From Methylobacterium durans (GTDB taxonomy: Bacteria > Pseudomonadota > Alphaproteobacteria > Rhizobiales > Beijerinckiaceae): DNA of 64,000 nt. The notes under the pieces are model-generated. The model did no database searches, was not told where the DNA came from, and saw nothing but the letters and a program-made list of their open reading frames with translations. Shown in pieces: positions 34,559 to 43,472 of the stretch. The position numbers and the translations under genes were made by a program. The stretch spans positions 434,001 to 498,000 of the forward strand of contig NZ_CP029550.1 in the NCBI RefSeq assembly GCF_003173715.1, given 5' to 3'. Numbering within the stretch: position 1 is the first letter of the stretch; every line of letters starts with the position of its first letter.

Positions 34559-36288
34559 GCGAGGGCTCGCTTGGGCGAGGCCGACGCCGCGCCGGAGAGG
34601 TCTCCGCACGCGGCCAAAGCCTTGATCCGGTCAGCCGTGCGGCAGGCGATCGCCTGGATCGTCAGGGACGGGTTCACCCCGCCCACGGTCGGGAAGACCG
34701 AGCCGTCGCAGATCCAGAGGTTTGGGATATCCCAGGAGCGGCAATCGGCATTCACGACGGAGGTCCGCGGGTCGTCGCCCATGCGCGCCGTGCCGTTGAG
34801 GTGGCAGGTGTCGTTCTCCTGGTCCCAGATCTCGCGCCCGCCCGCCGCTTCCAGGGCTTGGCGCATGAACGCCAAAGCGTGCCGGTTCATCGCTCGGTCG
34901 TTGTCGCACCAGGAGTACGTCACACGTGCAATCGGCAGCCGGTACTGGTCCGTCTCCTCGGCAAGCGTGACGCGGTTGCGTGCCTGCGGCATGTACTCGG
35001 AGACGACCTTCAGCCCTGCTACGTGATTGTAGCGCTGCATCTCGGCGACAAGCGCCTCGCCCCACAGCCCACGGGCAGTCGCCTGCGTCTTGCCCCAAAG
35101 GGTCGGCAGCGGGCCCTGGCTCATGTAGCAGTAGCCGCCGGAGAAGTCCTTGCCGCGATCCTCGTAGTTCCAGTGCTCGGTGATCGCGAGCGAAGGCGGG
35201 CCCTTGTAGGAGCGGATCTCCTCGTCGAACACGCCCCAGACCGCCTGGTTGCCCTGCACCGTGAGGTAGCGGCCGACGAGGCCCGAGGAATTGGCGAGAC
35301 CGTCCGGAAATTCGGAGCTGGCCGACATCAGCAGGAGGCGGGGCGTCTCGATGGCGTAGCCAGCCACCACGACGTTGCGCGCCCGCTGAAAGCGCCAGCG
35401 GCCCTCCCGGTGGTAGTGCACGCCGGTGGCGCGGCCGTGCTTCGTCTCGATCCGCCCGACCATAGCGAGGTCGCGGATCTCCGCGCCGGCTTTCAGGGCA
35501 CGCGGCAGCCAGGTGTTGAGCACGCTCTGCTTGGCATTCGTGGAGCAGCCCAGCGTACAGAAGCCGCGGTAGACACAGGGCGGCGCGTCCCCCCGGGGCG
35601 CCGAGAGCGTCGCAATCGGGGTTGGCGTCCAGGCAATCCCTAACGCTTCAGCCCCGCGCGCCAGCACCTTTGCGGAGGCGCTCAGTTCATGAGCGCGGTA
35701 AGGGTAACGTGAGCGCTTTGGCCCCCACGGGTAGGTCACCGGGCCCGCAATCTTCAGGGTCTGCTCGACTTCCCCGTAGTAGTCCCACATCTCACGCCAA
35801 TCGAGCGGCCAGTCGGCGCCGTAGCCGAGGAGGCTGCGCGCCTTGAACCAGTCCGGCCTGAAGCGCAGCGAGACCATGGCGAAATGCACGGTCGAGCCGC
35901 CCACTGACTTGCCGGAATTGTTCGAGCCCAACTGCAGCGGGTTCTCGCCGTCGACGATGCGCTCGTCCGTCCAGTAGAGCTTCGACTGATGCATCTCGTC
36001 GGAGGCAAAATCCTCCAGGGGGCGCCAGTACGGCCCAGCATCGAGCGCGGCCACCGTGAAACCGTGCTCGGCGAGCTTGGCCGCGAGGGTGCCGCCGCCC
36101 GCACCCGTGCCGACAATCACGAAGTCGACCTCATCGTCGTCGACGTACTGGCGCATCGGCACCCACGCGCCGATCCGCATCACGTTCGGAGCGCGACCAT
36201 TGCCGGCGCGCGGAACCTGCCTCGGATCGTCGCCCGGCGTGCGTTCCTGCGGATTGTCGGCGGCGTTGCCGGTTCCCGGTAGTCTCAT
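34546..36288 (-). CDS. GMC-family FAD oxidoreductase (gluconate/sugar dehydrogenase large subunit)
   Basis: 580 residues from the ATG at 36288. The dinucleotide motif FVIVGTGAGGGTLAAKLAEH binds FAD. QLGSNNSGKSVGGSTVHFAM and YRGFCTLGCSTNAKQSVLNT are typical of gluconate 2-dehydrogenase large subunits, and the C-terminal HLNGTARMGDDP and GGVNPSLTIQAIACRTADRI hold the catalytic His/Asn pair region. There is no Tat signal within the N-terminus. The small subunit lies directly upstream (stop at 36305, 16 bases away), so the two form one complex. Substrate is probably a sugar or sugar acid. Confidence 0.9.
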   Translation of the reverse strand: MRLPGTGNAADNPQERTPGDDPRQVPRAGNGRAPNVMRIGAWVPMRQYVDDDEVDFVIVGTGAGGGTLAAKLAEHGFTVAALDAGPYWRPLEDFASDEMHQSKLYWTDERIVDGENPLQLGSNNSGKSVGGSTVHFAMVSLRFRPDWFKARSLLGYGADWPLDWREMWDYYGEVEQTLKIAGPVTYPWGPKRSRYPYRAHELSASAKVLARGAEALGIAWTPTPIATLSAPRGDAPPCVYRGFCTLGCSTNAKQSVLNTWLPRALKAGAEIRDLAMVGRIETKHGRATGVHYHREGRWRFQRARNVVVAGYAIETPRLLLMSASSEFPDGLANSSGLVGRYLTVQGNQAVWGVFDEEIRSYKGPPSLAITEHWNYEDRGKDFSGGYCYMSQGPLPTLWGKTQATARGLWGEALVAEMQRYNHVAGLKVVSEYMPQARNRVTLAEETDQYRLPIARVTYSWCDNDRAMNRHALAFMRQALEAAGGREIWDQENDTCHLNGTARMGDDPRTSVVNADCRSWDIPNLWICDGSVFPTVGGVNPSLTIQAIACRTADRIKALAACGDLSGAASASPKRALAWAS

Positions 36289-36304
36289 CCGCGTGCCTCT
36301 GATC

Positions 36305-37018
36305 TCACCAGCGGCTGACCCGCAGGTTGGCTCGACGAGCCTCTTCCTCGTGGCCAGGCTTGGCTTCGGCGGCCTCCCAAGGATCCCGGCGGCCGAAATC
36401 CATGCGCACGTAGCCGCGCGGGCTCGCGGGCCCGCCCCAGCCAATCTCGTTCCAAGCGGTGGGATGCGCGTAGTAGGCTTTCACCACGTCGGGCAGTACC
36501 CGCTGCTTGAAGAACAGGTCGCTCGCCATGTCCTCCCAGGCGGGATCCGTCAGCGCACCGGCCTCCGCGGCGCGCAAGAGCTTGTCCTGCGCCCAATCGC
36601 CGAGTTCGTGGAAGTGCGCGCCGAAGGCGCGCTGTGCCTCCGCGTCGAGGGCCTGCAGACCGCGCCGCCACGCTTCGCCCTGCTCGGGCAGACCGGCATA
36701 GCGGTAGCCGTCCCTCTCGCCCGCGTGCAGCTTGTGGTCGACGAGGGCGGCCACTGGGATCCAGCCGGGACGGCCGGGCGGTTGCGGCACGATGCGCTCG
36801 CAGATCGCCTTCAGCGTCGGCCATTCGTCGTCGGTGAAGAAGTGGTGCGTCTCTGGCCCGATGCTCAGCCGCTCCGCGATGACCTCGCGGGTCATCGCAT
36901 TCCAGGAGGGGCCGTCGCGCTTCGAGAGGACATCGTAGCCGGGGTAGAGATCACGTCGCGGATCATTCTCCCGGGCTGTCTTCAGCGGATCAGATGCTGG
37001 GATGCGGTGCTCAGGCAT
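36305..37018 (-). CDS. Gluconate 2-dehydrogenase subunit 3 family protein
   Basis: 237 residues matching the small subunit of membrane-bound gluconate 2-dehydrogenases: FFTDDEWPTLKAICERIVPQ near the N-terminus, HKLHAGERDGYRYAGLPEQG, and FFKQRVLPDVVKAYYAHPTA near the end. In known complexes this subunit carries the Tat signal for export; here the N-terminus has no evident twin-Arg signal, which is unusual. It overlaps the unknown membrane protein gene upstream by 8 bases and precedes the GMC subunit by 16 bases. The third, cytochrome c, subunit is absent from the cluster. Confidence 0.85.
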   Translation of the reverse strand: MPEHRIPASDPLKTARENDPRRDLYPGYDVLSKRDGPSWNAMTREVIAERLSIGPETHHFFTDDEWPTLKAICERIVPQPPGRPGWIPVAALVDHKLHAGERDGYRYAGLPEQGEAWRRGLQALDAEAQRAFGAHFHELGDWAQDKLLRAAEAGALTDPAWEDMASDLFFKQRVLPDVVKAYYAHPTAWNEIGWGGPASPRGYVRMDFGRRDPWEAAEAKPGHEEEARRANLRVSRW

Positions 37019-38057
37019 GCTCGCGCCTCTCCAGAAGATCGAGGGCAGCCAGGCCGGCGAGCGCCAGGCCCGTGAAGGCGGGTGGCGCCGGGAGCGGAGG
37101 CCCGCTGAGCAGGTTCTGGCTCCAGTTGCGCCAACCGCCCATTTTGCGGCTGATCCCGTAGGTGTGAAAGCCGACGCCGCCCAGACCGAGCGCGGCCGTT
37201 GCCCAGAGCCAACCTCGTGTGAGTGGCCGACGTCCGCTCCCTCTCACTGCGGCCCAAGCCAGCAGCGCGCCCGCGAGAGGGGGAACGCTCACGGGAAGGA
37301 ACATCGCAGGATTGTGGTAGGCGCCTCGGAAGTGCAGAAGCCCTGCCTCGCCGACAGTTCCGGCAAGGCCGAGGGCCGTCCCAGCCGCGAGCAGCGGTCC
37401 GGCCGGCAATCCAAGCAGAAGCGCATCCCTCGGATCGGCATCGCGCACGCGCTCGGCCGCGCCTCCGAGCACGCCGGCGAGCGTCAGGGCGAAGGGCGCA
37501 CCGATGGGGGCTGCGTAGAACAGGTTCTCCCAGCGGTAGCCACCTTCGCGTTTGCCGACGTTGTAGGCGTGAAAGCCAAGCCCCACGACACCGGTCAGGC
37601 CAGCCAGCGCCTGCACGGCATGACGTACGCGCGAGGACCTCGCTCCAGCATCGCCGGCCCCGTGCAACGAGGAGGCGAGCACGGCGCTCGACACCAGGAC
37701 AGGTGTGTACATCGCTCGGTTGAAGTACTGCCCCCGATAGTGCTCCAGACCGCTGTCGAGCAGCACTGAGGCGGCAAGCAGAGTTGAGCCATGATTGAGC
37801 CGCTGCGCAGCGTTCGTGTTGGCGACGTCCGACCTCGGGTGGAAGTGGCGCCTCGGGCCCGAGCCGCTGTGCTGAGGGCGGCCGGCAGCGAACCACGTCA
37901 ACAAACCGACTCCCGCGGCAGCGAGTGCGAGGGTTGCAAGCGGGTGGACGTTGACCGAGGTCAGCCCGCGTTCTCTCACTCGGAGTTTGGCGCGCTCCCG
38001 ATTGCCTCCTGCCTGCAGCTCATCCTGGCCCGCCTCAGGCAGCATAGCGCTCCGCAT
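37011..38057 (-). CDS. Unknown polytopic membrane protein with internal duplication
   Basis: Up to 348 residues; the start is uncertain, since the first ATGs overlap the end of the upstream gene by 23 bases. It has many hydrophobic helices (LATLALAAAGVGLLTWFA and others). Two repeats are visible: GLEHYRGQYFNRAMYTPV followed later by GLGFHAYNVGKREGGY, and GLLHFRGAYHNPAMFLPV followed by GVGFHTYGISRKMGGW. The conserved His residues in each repeat could ligate haem or a metal, or bind quinone. It overlaps the small subunit gene by 8 bases and so may be the membrane or electron-transfer partner of the flavoprotein complex. No family was recognised. Confidence 0.7.
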   Translation of the reverse strand: MRSAMLPEAGQDELQAGGNRERAKLRVRERGLTSVNVHPLATLALAAAGVGLLTWFAAGRPQHSGSGPRRHFHPRSDVANTNAAQRLNHGSTLLAASVLLDSGLEHYRGQYFNRAMYTPVLVSSAVLASSLHGAGDAGARSSRVRHAVQALAGLTGVVGLGFHAYNVGKREGGYRWENLFYAAPIGAPFALTLAGVLGGAAERVRDADPRDALLLGLPAGPLLAAGTALGLAGTVGEAGLLHFRGAYHNPAMFLPVSVPPLAGALLAWAAVRGSGRRPLTRGWLWATAALGLGGVGFHTYGISRKMGGWRNWSQNLLSGPPLPAPPAFTGLALAGLAALDLLERREHA

Positions 38058-39144
38058 CCTTGTGCTTGAAGGTCAGGCCATGGCCAGGACAGCTCAGGTC
38101 GGGCTTTATCCGCCCGTTACACGGGACCGGTGCGCCCTCGAACAGCATCTGCTCGATGCGCACATGGTCGTGGAACCACTCGAGGTGCCGGAAGCGTGGG
38201 AGCGAGCAGGCGGCATGAAGATGAAGCGCCGGCGCACAGTGGCCGGAAAGGTCGATGTGGTGGGCGGCACAGAGTGTGCCGACAGCCAGGAAACCGGTGA
38301 CGCCGCCGCAGCGGGTGATGTCGGCCTGCTGCACGTCGACGGCCCCGGACGCCAGCATGCAGCGAACGTCATCGAGATTATAGGCGTACTCGCCCGCCGC
38401 GATCTCCATTCCGGCTGGCGCCCGCTGACGCACGAAACGCAGGCCGTCAAGGTCGTCGCTGCTCACTGGCTCCTCAAACCAGCGCACCCCAAACTCCGCT
38501 GCGGCCTTAGCAAACTGCAGGGCGCGTTTTGGGGTCAGGGCGCCATTCGCGTCGATGAACAGGGCCGCCTCGCCAATGGCCGAGCGGGCTACCTTCATGC
38601 GCGCTGGGTCACGGGCTGGATCGCTGCCGACCTTCATCTTCACGGCCGTGCAGCCGTCGCGGTCGACCCAGCCTCCGAGTTGCTCCCGCAGCTGCGCGTC
38701 AGAGTAACTCGTGAAGCCCCCGCTGCCGTAGATCGGAGTGGCAGACCGCGTCGCGCCGAGAAGGCGCACCAGCGGCAGATCGAGGAGCCGCGCCTTCAGA
38801 TCCCAGAGCGCCACATCGAGCGCGGAGATCGCGGTCGCGGCCAGACCGGCGCGTCCGATGTTGCGCACCTGCCGCCAGAGCTTTGCGTTGAGGCTTGGAA
38901 TGTCGAAGGCATTGCCGCCCTCGAGCAGTGGCCCCAGCGTCTCGTTGATGAGACTGGCGTCACTTACGTGAGAGTAGGTGTAGCCGAGGCCTGAGCAGTT
39001 CGCGGCCTCGACTATGACCACCACCAGGGTGGTGTTCTGCCACGAGAAGGTGCCGTCGGCCCCGGGGGCGTCGGTCGGGATCGTATAGGCCCGTGCCCTG
39101 ATCGCCGCGATCTGTGCGTCTGGCGGCATCGCCAAGCCTCTCAC
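38035..39144 (-). CDS. Mandelate racemase/muconate lactonizing enzyme family (enolase superfamily) protein
   Basis: 369 residues; the second Met (39129) is an equal start candidate. The C-terminal barrel has KMKVG (catalytic Lys), the metal ligands FIDANGALT (Asp), WFEEPVSSDD (Glu) and AAGEYAYN (Glu), then QADITRCGGVTGFLAVGTLC and a His in SGHCAPALHLHAACSLPRFR. These are the marks of acid-sugar dehydratases or cycloisomerases. In an operon with a sugar dehydrogenase and lactonase it could dehydrate the acid product. The substrate is not determined. Confidence 0.88.
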   Translation of the reverse strand: MRGLAMPPDAQIAAIRARAYTIPTDAPGADGTFSWQNTTLVVVIVEAANCSGLGYTYSHVSDASLINETLGPLLEGGNAFDIPSLNAKLWRQVRNIGRAGLAATAISALDVALWDLKARLLDLPLVRLLGATRSATPIYGSGGFTSYSDAQLREQLGGWVDRDGCTAVKMKVGSDPARDPARMKVARSAIGEAALFIDANGALTPKRALQFAKAAAEFGVRWFEEPVSSDDLDGLRFVRQRAPAGMEIAAGEYAYNLDDVRCMLASGAVDVQQADITRCGGVTGFLAVGTLCAAHHIDLSGHCAPALHLHAACSLPRFRHLEWFHDHVRIEQMLFEGAPVPCNGRIKPDLSCPGHGLTFKHKDAERYAA

Positions 39145-39162
39145 GCAATCACCTGGCGTCCC

Positions 39163-40953
39163 TCACTTGTGGCCCCCGGGCAGCACGGAGGCGAGCACCT
39201 GACGTGCCGTGTCGGCGAGGAGATGACTCTCCTTCGGGTCGCCCTTCCAGAGCATCGCCATGAAATCCTTGGCCTGCTCGAAGGTGATGTGCGGCGGCAG
39301 CGGCGGCACCTCGGGATCGGTCTTCACCTCCAGCACCACCGGGCGGTCGCTGGCCAGCGCCTCATCCCAGGCGGCCGCCATCCGCTCCGGATCGTCCACG
39401 TAGATGCCCCGGAGGCCGATCAGCTCGGCGAACTTGTGGTAGGGCACGTTGGGGATGACTTGAGTCGCCTCGAACTTCGGGTCGCCCTCCTGTACGCGCT
39501 GCTCCCAGGTGACTTGGTTCAAATCCTCGTTGTTGAACACGCAGCAGATCCAGGTCTTGTTGGACCAGCGCTGCCAGTATTTCTTGACCGTAATCAGCTC
39601 GGCCATATTGTTCATCTGCATGGCGCCGTCGCCCACGAGCGCGATCACCGGCCGGTCGGGATGGGCGAACTTGGCGGCGATCGCGTAGGGCACGGCTGCC
39701 CCCATCGAGGCGAGCCCGCCCGAGAGCGAGCACATCATGCCGCGCCGGATCTTCAGGTCGCGGGCGTACCAGTTGGCGCACGAGCCGGAATCGGAGGTGA
39801 TGATCGCTCCCTCGGGCAGGCGCGGCGAGAGCTCCCAGGCGACGCGCTGCGGGTTCACCGGATTGGCCTTGGCCAGGGCGCGGTTCTCCGCATCCTTCCA
39901 CCAGTCAGCGACCCCCTGCTCAATGGTCTTGCGCCAGGAGGTGTCGGACTTCTGCTCCAAGAGCGGCAGGAGCGCCCGCAGCGTCTCGGCGGCGTCGCCC
40001 ATGAGCGGCACCTCCATGGGATAGCGGATCGAGAGCATCCCGGGCTTGATGTCGATCTGCACCCCCCGTGCCTGGCCGGGTTTTGGCAGGAACTCGGAAT
40101 AGGGGAAGCCTGAGCCGATCATCAGGAGCGTGTCGCACTCCATCATGAGGTCCCAGCTCGGCTTGGTGCCGAGTAGCCCGATCGAGCCGGTGACCCAGGG
40201 CAAATCATCCGGCAGGGCGGCCTTGCCGAGCAGCGCCTTGGCGCAACCCGCCTGCAGCTTGTTGGCGACCGCGATGACCTCGTCCGTAGCGTGGAGCGCG
40301 CCGGCTCCGACCAGGATCGCGACCTTACTGCCGGCATTAAGTACATCGGCGGCGCGCCGCAGGTCAGCGTCGAAGGGCACCATCTTGGGATCGGTGTAGC
40401 CGACACCCGACTGCAGGGTTCCATGTTTGCGCGGCGGCTCCTCGTAGGGCACGTCCTGCAGGTCGTTTGGGAAAATGAGGGCGGTCACGGCCCGCTCGCC
40501 TTTGGCGATGCGGATGGCGCGATCCACCAAATGGCGTGTCTGAGCAGGTGCGCTGGCCTGCTGGACGAAGGCGCCGGCCACATCCTTGAACATGGATTGC
40601 AGGTCGAGTTCCTGCTGGTAATGCCCGCCGACGGCAGTGCGTGCCTGCTGACCCGTGATTGCGAGCACCGGCATGTGATCGAGCCGCGCATCATAGAGGC
40701 CTGTGATCAGGTGGCTGGCTCCAGGGCCAGAGGTGGCCATGCAGACGCCGAGTTCTCCTGTAAACTTGGCGTAGGCGGAGGCCATGAAGGCGGCCATCTC
40801 CTCGTGGCGCACCTGGACGAACTCGATCGGTTCTTCAGTGCGATTAAGGGCTCCGAGGAGGCCGTTGATGCCATCGCCCGGGTAGCCGAACACGATCCGT
40901 ACTCCCCATTCCGACAGCCGCTTCCAGAAGAAATCACCGACGGTGTCAGCCAT
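39163..40953 (-). CDS. Thiamine-pyrophosphate enzyme (pyruvate oxidase/acetolactate-synthase-like)
   Basis: 596 residues from the ATG at 40953, with AAGGAAGG upstream. The catalytic Glu lies in VRHEEMAAFMASAYAKFTG. The TPP motif begins LVGDGAMQMNNMAELITVKK and continues to CCVFNNEDLNQVTWEQ, and the middle FAD/regulatory domain holds VAILVGAGAL. It closely follows POXB-like proteins annotated as thiamine-pyrophosphate-requiring proteins. It would decarboxylate a 2-oxo acid. It is the first gene of the tight minus-strand operon. Confidence 0.9.
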   Translation of the reverse strand: MADTVGDFFWKRLSEWGVRIVFGYPGDGINGLLGALNRTEEPIEFVQVRHEEMAAFMASAYAKFTGELGVCMATSGPGASHLITGLYDARLDHMPVLAITGQQARTAVGGHYQQELDLQSMFKDVAGAFVQQASAPAQTRHLVDRAIRIAKGERAVTALIFPNDLQDVPYEEPPRKHGTLQSGVGYTDPKMVPFDADLRRAADVLNAGSKVAILVGAGALHATDEVIAVANKLQAGCAKALLGKAALPDDLPWVTGSIGLLGTKPSWDLMMECDTLLMIGSGFPYSEFLPKPGQARGVQIDIKPGMLSIRYPMEVPLMGDAAETLRALLPLLEQKSDTSWRKTIEQGVADWWKDAENRALAKANPVNPQRVAWELSPRLPEGAIITSDSGSCANWYARDLKIRRGMMCSLSGGLASMGAAVPYAIAAKFAHPDRPVIALVGDGAMQMNNMAELITVKKYWQRWSNKTWICCVFNNEDLNQVTWEQRVQEGDPKFEATQVIPNVPYHKFAELIGLRGIYVDDPERMAAAWDEALASDRPVVLEVKTDPEVPPLPPHITFEQAKDFMAMLWKGDPKESHLLADTARQVLASVLPGGHK

Positions 40954-41439
40954 GGGAGGATCCTTCCTTGTCATCAAAGGAGGCTAACCAGCTGCACAGG
41001 CATTCGCGTCATAGCGAAGCTCAGGCGGCCGACATGGGTCAACGGAATGCTTGAATCGTGTGTTCCGAGGATGGGATGCACAGGCCGCATGGCAGTTGTG
41101 TCTGCCTTCGCTGGCAGATTTACTTGGCTTGGCCGCTGGATTAAGTCGCCGGGCTGGACCCGCAGCCGTGGTATTGAGCGCCGGCTGCGTCCTCACATCT
41201 GACCCACACGCCACCATCGCGTTTTCTCGGCAACGCCTCGGGGCGGATCAACAAACCACAGCGTAGCCGAGCATCCCCTCGTGAGCTGCAGGCGAGGCAT
41301 CCGGAATACTTCACGCCAATAGAAAAGCTTTTCGAAGCATGTCGATCTTGCAACCCTGAGTTGCGTTAAAGTACGCACAAAGCAGCCCGCGATCGAAGAG
41401 AATATAACCCAATGAGGTTGCATCAGAGGCAATATAGTT
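40954..41439. other. 486-bp divergent intergenic region
   Basis: It separates the minus-strand sugar-acid operon from the plus-strand Crp/Fnr gene and probably holds both promoters. No gene is supported; open frames here are antisense or low-complexity. No clear FNR-type box was seen by eye. Confidence 0.5.
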
Positions 41440-42198
41440 GTGGCGTATGCCTTCCTGCGGAAGCTCGAACGCGCGGGTCCGCTGACCGATGAGGAACGGA
41501 TTGAGCTGCAGAACCTGACGCTCAATCCCCGGCCGGTGTCGGCTCGTCAGGATATCGTCACGGGTGACGCTGTCGATCGCGTCCCCCTCATCCTGAGCGG
41601 CTTTGCCTGCCGCTACAAGGTGCTCCAAGCCGGCAATCGCCGGCTCGTCTCCTTCGCTCTGCCGGGGGACCTCTGCTCGATGCACGACGCCGGCACGTTC
41701 GGACGCGATCTGCGCCTTGGCGCGCTCACGTCCTGCTCGGTCGTTGACATTCCCCGCTCCAGACTGATGGAGTTGATCAGCACCTATCCGGGCATCAGCC
41801 GCGCACTCTGGTGGGTCACCCTGCGCGAGCTGAGCCGGGCTCGCGAGTGGATCGTCAACGACACGCGTCCGGCCGAGAAGCGTCTGGCGCACCTTCTCTG
41901 CGAGTTGCTGACCTGCCTACAGCTGATCGATCTCGCCAATGAGAACAGCTTCAAGTTTCCTGTGTCCCAGAGCGACGTGGCCGATGCGCTCGGCATCTCG
42001 CCGGTTCACGTGAACCGCGTCCTGCGGGCGCTGCGTACGAGCGGGCTCGCCACTTGGAGCAACCAGCGGATCACGATCCTGGATGTTCAGGGGCTGAAAG
42101 CGTTCGGCGAGTTCGACCCGGGCTACCTCTGCTTTGAGGGCTGCGGAGCGGACATGCCCATGCCCAGCACGCAACGGCCTTTGGCCTGCGCGTCATGA
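41440..42198 (+). CDS. Crp/Fnr-family transcriptional regulator
   Basis: 252 residues from a GTG. The cyclic-nucleotide-like domain (ARQDIVTGDAVDRVPLILSG, FALPGDLCSMHDAGTF) is followed by a winged helix (SQSDVADALGISPVHVNRVL, RALRTSGLATWSNQRITIL). There are no N-terminal Cys residues that would hold an iron-sulfur cluster, so oxygen sensing by cluster is unlikely. Together with the ECF sigma and peroxidase genes downstream it may serve general stress control, but no target is known. It stands divergent to the sugar-acid operon. Confidence 0.9.
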   Translation: MAYAFLRKLERAGPLTDEERIELQNLTLNPRPVSARQDIVTGDAVDRVPLILSGFACRYKVLQAGNRRLVSFALPGDLCSMHDAGTFGRDLRLGALTSCSVVDIPRSRLMELISTYPGISRALWWVTLRELSRAREWIVNDTRPAEKRLAHLLCELLTCLQLIDLANENSFKFPVSQSDVADALGISPVHVNRVLRALRTSGLATWSNQRITILDVQGLKAFGEFDPGYLCFEGCGADMPMPSTQRPLACAS

Positions 42199-42266
42199 AA
42201 CTTGCTTCAGGCTAATGCGGTTACGAGGTACGAGCTTGGCGGTAAGCCTCTCGCACGGGGGAGTGG

Positions 42267-42536
42267 ATGGTCAACATCACGCTGCAACAGGTGGTGATCG
42301 GAACGCAGTCGCCGGATGCCGAGGGGCGTCTCGCATATGCGGACGGCAAGCTTGTGGCTGTGCTGGTGCGTCTCAGCGACGAGTTGCACGCCGCAGACGG
42401 GCTGGCCGGGCAGTGGTGTGTTGAGGCTGGCTTTGGCGCCTGCGATGTTGGCGTGCTGTCGGTTCAGTTCCCCGGCCTTGAGGCTGCGCGGAATTGGATC
42501 GCCGAGCGGGTCTCGATGACGTCGCTGGCTGCATGA
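42267..42536 (+). CDS. Unknown protein, 89 aa
   Basis: ATG after GGGGGAG. MVNITLQQVVIGTQSPDAEG, then GKLVAVLVRLSDELHAADGL and a C-terminal helix (GLEAARNWIAERV), suggest a small soluble alpha/beta protein. No domain recognised, but the frame is clean and a strong hairpin follows the stop. Confidence 0.6.
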   Translation: MVNITLQQVVIGTQSPDAEGRLAYADGKLVAVLVRLSDELHAADGLAGQWCVEAGFGACDVGVLSVQFPGLEAARNWIAERVSMTSLAA

Positions 42537-42538
42537 CA

Positions 42539-42583
42539 CCATAGCGCCCAATCCGCGAGGGCTTCGCAGGTTGGGCGTTATGG
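42539..42583 (+). terminator. Hairpin downstream of the 89-aa gene
   Basis: CCATAGCGCCCAA (42539-42551) pairs with TTGGGCGTTATGG (42571-42583) over 13 positions, one of them G-T. The stem starts three bases after the stop codon. No run of T follows, so it may be a Rho-assisted or RNA-stability element. Confidence 0.5.
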
Positions 42584-42711
42584 AGCCAGTGAAGTAGCAG
42601 GATCAGCTTCTTTGGTCGGCTGCCTTCACTTCGCCGGGCCGGCTCCTGGCTCGGGAACGTTTCGGCAGCGGCTGCATCTACCGCCTGTTTGCAGCAGCAG
42701 GCAGTCGCGCC

Positions 42712-43392
42712 ATGACCGAGCGCACCCATCATCAGCCCCCGGCCGACGAGATCGAACTCCTCGAACAAGCACGCTGCCACGATCCTTCGGCCATCCGGCT
42801 GATCCTCCAGCAACATAACCGCCGCCTGTACCGGATCGCGCGCAGCATCGTCCGGAATGACAGCGAGGCGGAGGACGTGCTGCAAGAGGCCTACGTGCGA
42901 GCCTTCACCCGCCTGAATACCTTCCGGGGCGAGGCGCGCTTCAGCACCTGGCTGACCCGCATCGTCATCAACGAAGCACTCGGCCGCCTCCGGCACCAGC
43001 GCTCAAGCTTAGGTCTCAGTTCCAGCCCGGCGCACAGGACCAGCGCCGAGATCATCCCGTTTCCGCACCCCAGCGTTCCGCTCGACCCGGAAGCTCTCAT
43101 GGCACAACACCAGATCCGCGCTCTGCTCGAGCAGGCCATCGACCGGCTGCCAGACGGGTTCCGCTCGGTGCTCATCGCGCGCCTGGTCGAAGGCCTGAGC
43201 ACCGAGGAAACCGCGGAGCTGCTCGGCCTCAGGCTGGAGACCGTCAAGACCCGCCTCCACCGGGCCCGGCAGCTGCTGAGGCGCGACTTGGAGGAGCAGA
43301 TCGGTCCGGTGCTGACGGACGCCTTCCCGTTTGCTGGCTCTCGCTGCAGGCGCCTGACCGACGCGGTGTTGGAGCGGCTCGGCCTCGCGTAA
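42712..43392 (+). CDS. ECF-type RNA polymerase sigma factor
   Basis: 226 residues. Region 2 (IRLILQQHNRRLYRIARSIV, NDSEAEDVLQEAYVRAFTRL, FRGEARFSTWLTRIVINEAL) and region 4 (LPDGFRSVLIARLVEGLSTE, ETAELLGLRLETVKTRLHRA) are both complete. It has a C-terminal extension after the region 4 helix-turn-helix. No anti-sigma gene is adjacent. The DUF4142 protein, cupredoxin and catalase-like peroxidase genes follow on the same strand, which suggests a stress regulon. Confidence 0.92.
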   Translation: MTERTHHQPPADEIELLEQARCHDPSAIRLILQQHNRRLYRIARSIVRNDSEAEDVLQEAYVRAFTRLNTFRGEARFSTWLTRIVINEALGRLRHQRSSLGLSSSPAHRTSAEIIPFPHPSVPLDPEALMAQHQIRALLEQAIDRLPDGFRSVLIARLVEGLSTEETAELLGLRLETVKTRLHRARQLLRRDLEEQIGPVLTDAFPFAGSRCRRLTDAVLERLGLA

Positions 43393-43427
43393 GTGGCGGG
43401 AACCTTTTTACGCATCTCGCATCCAAG

Positions 43428-43456
43428 TGCGCTCAGAAGGGCATCTTCTGAGCGCA
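43428..43456. repeat. Perfect 12-bp stem hairpin between sigma factor and DUF4142 gene
   Basis: TGCGCTCAGAAG (43428-43439) and CTTCTGAGCGCA (43445-43456) are exact inverses with a 5-base loop. The stem ends 16 bases before the DUF4142 start, so it could be a terminator, an operator or an element in the leader of the next gene. Confidence 0.65.
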
Positions 43457-43472
43457 GTGATGGAGAGACGCG

